Shown: positions 61,560-64,000 of the stretch, piece after piece
Layout of the letters: every line of letters begins with the position of its first letter
Position numbering within the stretch: the stretch's first letter is position 1
Assembly: GCF_037975245.1 (NCBI RefSeq)
Contig: NC_092583.1
Span: forward strand, 10,330,764-10,394,763
Reading direction: 5' to 3'
From: Apostichopus japonicus
Taxonomy: Eukaryota; Echinodermata; Holothuroidea; Aspidochirotida; Stichopodidae
DNA length: 64,000 nt
Made by a program: the position numbers and the translations under genes
The notes under the pieces: model-generated
What the model saw: the letters and a program-made list of their open reading frames with translations, nothing else
What the model was told of the DNA's origin: nothing
Databases searched by the model: none

Positions 61560-63318
61560 TCGTGTGAACCTTGAGAGTCAGCTGATTCTTCGTTAGTATG
61601 AAACCTTGAGTTAACAAGTAAATCTTTGAGATTTTGGGCCCTTTTGTAGGCTAGAATCGGTTCTTTTGGAAACAGTTTGGATAATTCCGCGTGCAGGGGC
61701 GTAGCGAGCGGGGGGGGGATGTGGGGGGTGTCACACCCCCAATAATTTGGTCGCTGTCGGCAAAATTTGGGTCTGTCGGCAAAAGGAAAAAAGGTGAAGA
61801 GAGAGGAAGGGGAAGATAGAAGGAAAGCTGAATAGAGAAAAGGAGAACGGGAGCTTCTTTATCGGTTATTTCGATTTTCCAGTTCTTCATCTGATAAACT
61901 CATTCACCAATCAAATCACCCGACGCCTGCAAGTTAAAAACCTCTCGGCAAATAACTGATAATGTCACGGCCGTCAGTATAGCTACTGTAGCCAGGCTCA
62001 GCTAGACGAGTGCCAGAATCGCCGGCAACTCAGTGAAAGAAATGGAATTAAAGGCTTCCGTATAGGCCGCAGCCCATGAGTTGTGCTATCGTGTGACAAC
62101 GTGTTGTTATTATCCTCTGTTCAGAATGACGTCATCGCAGATGTCATTCGTTCTCCGTAGAAAACTTAAGGACACGGCTCACGAATTGTACACAATTGTT
62201 AACGTTTCTCGCTTGTATATCAATGAATTTGTTATTTCTCATTACCGGAAAGTTTTCTGAACATTTTTATCACAAAGTTTCACTATTTCAACGATCGGTG
62301 AAAGAGAAAACACAGTTCGATAATTGGTCCAAATTAATTCTTCTTCTGCCGACTGCCATAAAAATAATATCGAAATGGAAATTCTACGGTGCCAAATTTG
62401 ACTTAAAATATGCACCAGATTGCATCTAAGGACGTTTCAAAACTAAAAAATTTCCAAAGGGGAGGGGGACACCCCCTCCCCTTAGACCCCTCCCCCATTT
62501 CAGTCACCACTTCCAGATCCGTCGACAAATCAACAAAAAAAAAACCTTCGCTACGCCCCTGTCCGCGTGTTGCGAGATTAAATGCCAATGTTTCAAAAGT
62601 ACATTTTTGTCAAATGTGTGATTTTGATATGGGGTGTATAGGTAAGCTTGAACACCATTGGTGGTTTCTTTTGTTTAGGTTTGGTAGTGAGGTATTGCCC
62701 ACGGTTTTCAAATTTTATGCCTTTCGTGGCTGAGGCAATTTCCTCTTTCTTATAGTTACGAAGTAACAGTTTCTCCGTGACCGCGTTCTTTTTCTGTAAG
62801 AAATCAGTCTCATTGTTACATAGACGTGCGTATCGTAAGACTTCCCCTTTAATGAAGCCTTTAAAAGTGGCAAGTGGGTGTGCAGAGTTTCTGTCGAGGT
62901 ATTGTGAGGTTTCCGTGGGTTTGGTGTAGACTTTGGTGTCTAATAACCCATTGGATTCAAAACTTGGACCTTTGAAGATTTTTCGGTGATTCGGTGTCTA
63001 CCGTCCCGTAGTTTCTTGTTAAAAATAAGTTCAATTAGTTTGCGCATGGATATGGAAGATATTTTATTTATTCCATATTCGCTTTTTTCCGCCTTTTCAT
63101 AGACTTCTTGACATATATCTAATCCCTCCTCTTGGGGAGTATTGGTATACATGGCGACGACATCTAGTGTAGCAAGTACTACTGCTTTTGGTAACGGGGT
63201 GGCTTCCACAACTTTCAGAATGTGATTTGTGTCTTTCACATAGGTGCTTTTTTTTTAATACAATAGGAAGCAAGAAATAGTCCACAAATTGCGATATTTT
63301 TTCGGTCGGTGATCCGTT
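61560..63318 (-). pseudogene. Penelope-like reverse transcriptase, broken
   Basis: Read from right to left. GSPTEKISQFVDYFLLPIV (about 63260-63310) is typical of the RT fingers. A frameshift follows in an A run near 63250. TLDVVAMYTN (about 63160) is RT motif A with its first catalytic Asp. After IELIFNKK (about 63030) the frame passes in about 20 codons to LLDTKVYTKPTETSQYLDRN (about 62890-62944), the thumb start. The stretch that should hold motifs B and C, including the YxDD box, is therefore deleted. A second frameshift lies near 62595 before the KHWHLISQ motif. The 868-bp hAT insertion follows, and LFPKEPILAYKRAQNLKDLL lies at about 61605-61675 on its far side. No GIY-YIG endonuclease was recognised. 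The enzyme cannot function. Confidence 0.88.
61686..62569. mobile_element. Inner hAT element, inserted in the Penelope-like copy
   Basis: The element spans 61694-62561 (868 bp). It starts CAGGGGCGTAGCGAG and ends cgctacgcccctg, with TCCGCGTG perfectly duplicated at 61686-61693 and 62562-62569. The duplicated octamer is coding sequence of the retroelement (Gln-His-Ala region after HWHLIS), so this insertion is the most recent of the three. No transposase. Confidence 0.9.
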
Positions 63319-63786
63319 TCCAGGCCCTCCCTTAAAAATACTTCAGGTTCTTGGCGACTACGTTGCGTTAGATAGTGTAAAACCGCCTACACCCCCCTTT
63401 CATTAATAAGTATATCATAATTATCTAATTGAATATATCTTGTTTTATGTTTTTTCTTGGGGTGAATCTGGTGTCATAATTTTCGTGCAAAAGAAAAAAC
63501 GAATCGACGCAATAATAGTGTATCCATTGTACATGCACTGTTGAACGTTGTTAAATATGTGTCTATCGAGAAAAAATATGTGCACAAAAAAGCGTGTCTG
63601 CAACGTTTCTGGTTTTTCTAGTTTTGGCGAAATGTTTCACCATTTTGCATCTAAGCACTCACAATTAACCAAAAATTTCAACCCCTCCCCCTAGACCCCT
63701 CCCCCAGGACGCAGATCACTAAAGTGCTACCATCGGGATGTCGGCCCCCCCTTTCTCAAAATCCTGGATCCGCCCCTGTATTAGAG

Positions 63787-64000
63787 TAATTGATTTGGCG
63801 GATGCATCAATGCAGGAGGATCACTGTCCTGTGGGATGGGTCTAAGTGGAGGGGTAGCCCCTACCATTTGAGAAATGTCAGCTTATCTCAGGGGGCTTAC
63901 ATGCCAGTGATGTAATCTTTTTACATATTCCCCCCCCCCCCTACATTTGTATTCCATTTTTCTGTTTGTATACAACCTTACCATTTTTTATAACTATTTT
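63787..64000. mobile_element. hAT-like subterminal fragment at the window edge
   Basis: The phrases ggatcactgtcctgtgggatgg, gtctaagtggagggg and cttatctcagggggctta recur in altered form at 9460-9575 and 59070-59100, in hAT-type contexts. The ends are not inside the window, so this is probably part of an older element. Confidence 0.4.

Larger units (their letters stand above)
61182..63426 (-). mobile_element. Penelope-like retroelement copy with inverted terminal repeats
   Basis: The insert is 61201-63407, flanked by AAGTATATCATAATTATCT at 61182-61200 and 63408-63426 (19 of 19 bases). Both ends carry the same sequence of about 83 bp in inverted orientation (61201-61282 and 63323-63407), starting atgaaaggggg(g)tgtaggcgg. 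Coding remnants on the minus strand identify the Penelope class. A variable-length target duplication and repeats at the ends in inverted orientation are both known for this class. A DNA transposon that captured Penelope sequence is less likely, because 19 bp is too long for cut-and-paste families. Confidence 0.85.
60891..63786. mobile_element. Outer hAT element, split by a retroelement
   Basis: The element spans 60899-63778. Ends CAGGGGCGGATCCAGG and CCTGGATCCGCCCCTG are perfect inverses, and the flank TATTAGAG is perfectly duplicated (60891-60898 and 63779-63786). Without the inserted Penelope-like element and one copy of its 19-bp duplication it would be about 650 bp, i.e. non-autonomous. 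Its right subterminal region (gcatctaag ... ccctagacccctcccc) resembles that of the inner hAT, so the two are related families. Confidence 0.9.

Noticed and set aside
62410-62733. 107-codon plus-strand frame
   Set aside because: Runs across the hAT end and antisense to RT thumb sequence.

Overview
This is an AT-rich, intron-scale stretch of an animal genome. I read it as a marine invertebrate deuterostome, most likely an echinoderm and possibly a holothurian. That reading rests on an apparently intronless Frizzled gene of the Fz1/2/7 class and on the mix of repeats: tRNA-derived SINEs, short hAT elements, a Penelope-like element, and many TA microsatellites and C/G homopolymer runs. The species is inferred. 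No prokaryotic or organellar features were seen.

One protein-coding gene is certain: a complete single-exon Frizzled receptor on the minus strand (46029-47693). Its putative promoter region to the right (47694-48296) carries a perfect CRE palindrome and a CCAAT box. To its right on the plus strand are two weaker gene candidates. One is a possible first coding exon with a good splice donor (48297-48365), which would make the Frizzled promoter divergent. The other is a TATA box / Kozak ATG / 80-codon ORF / AATAAA mini-gene (48623-49017).

Everything else is intergenic or intronic DNA with repeats. SINE-A (tRNA-derived, ATAC tail) has four copies, two of them back to back in inverted orientation. 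SINE-B (Leu/Ser-type tRNA head) has three copies. A further pair of tRNA-like heads lies at 26.2-26.4 kb. A MITE of about 370 bp with TTAA-bounded inverted ends occurs four times. Several hAT-type elements were delimited by CAG...CTG ends and 8-bp target duplications. Minisatellites have 60-bp, 37-bp, 22-bp (with higher-order structure) and 21-bp (palindromic) periods.

The right end (58.4-63.8 kb) is the most complex part. A hAT element (60899-63778) was invaded by a Penelope-like retroelement (61201-63407, 19-bp target duplication), and that element was then invaded by a second hAT (61694-62561). Each level has an exact target-site duplication, so the order of events can be read directly. 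The Penelope-like copy is dead: 5'-truncated, frameshifted and missing the catalytic palm of its reverse transcriptase. A neighbouring 1.3-kb hAT also contains a nested hAT.

A tandem array at 56304-56520 repeats the palindrome ACTTAAGT at a near-constant 21-bp spacing, and no common element type that I know explains it.
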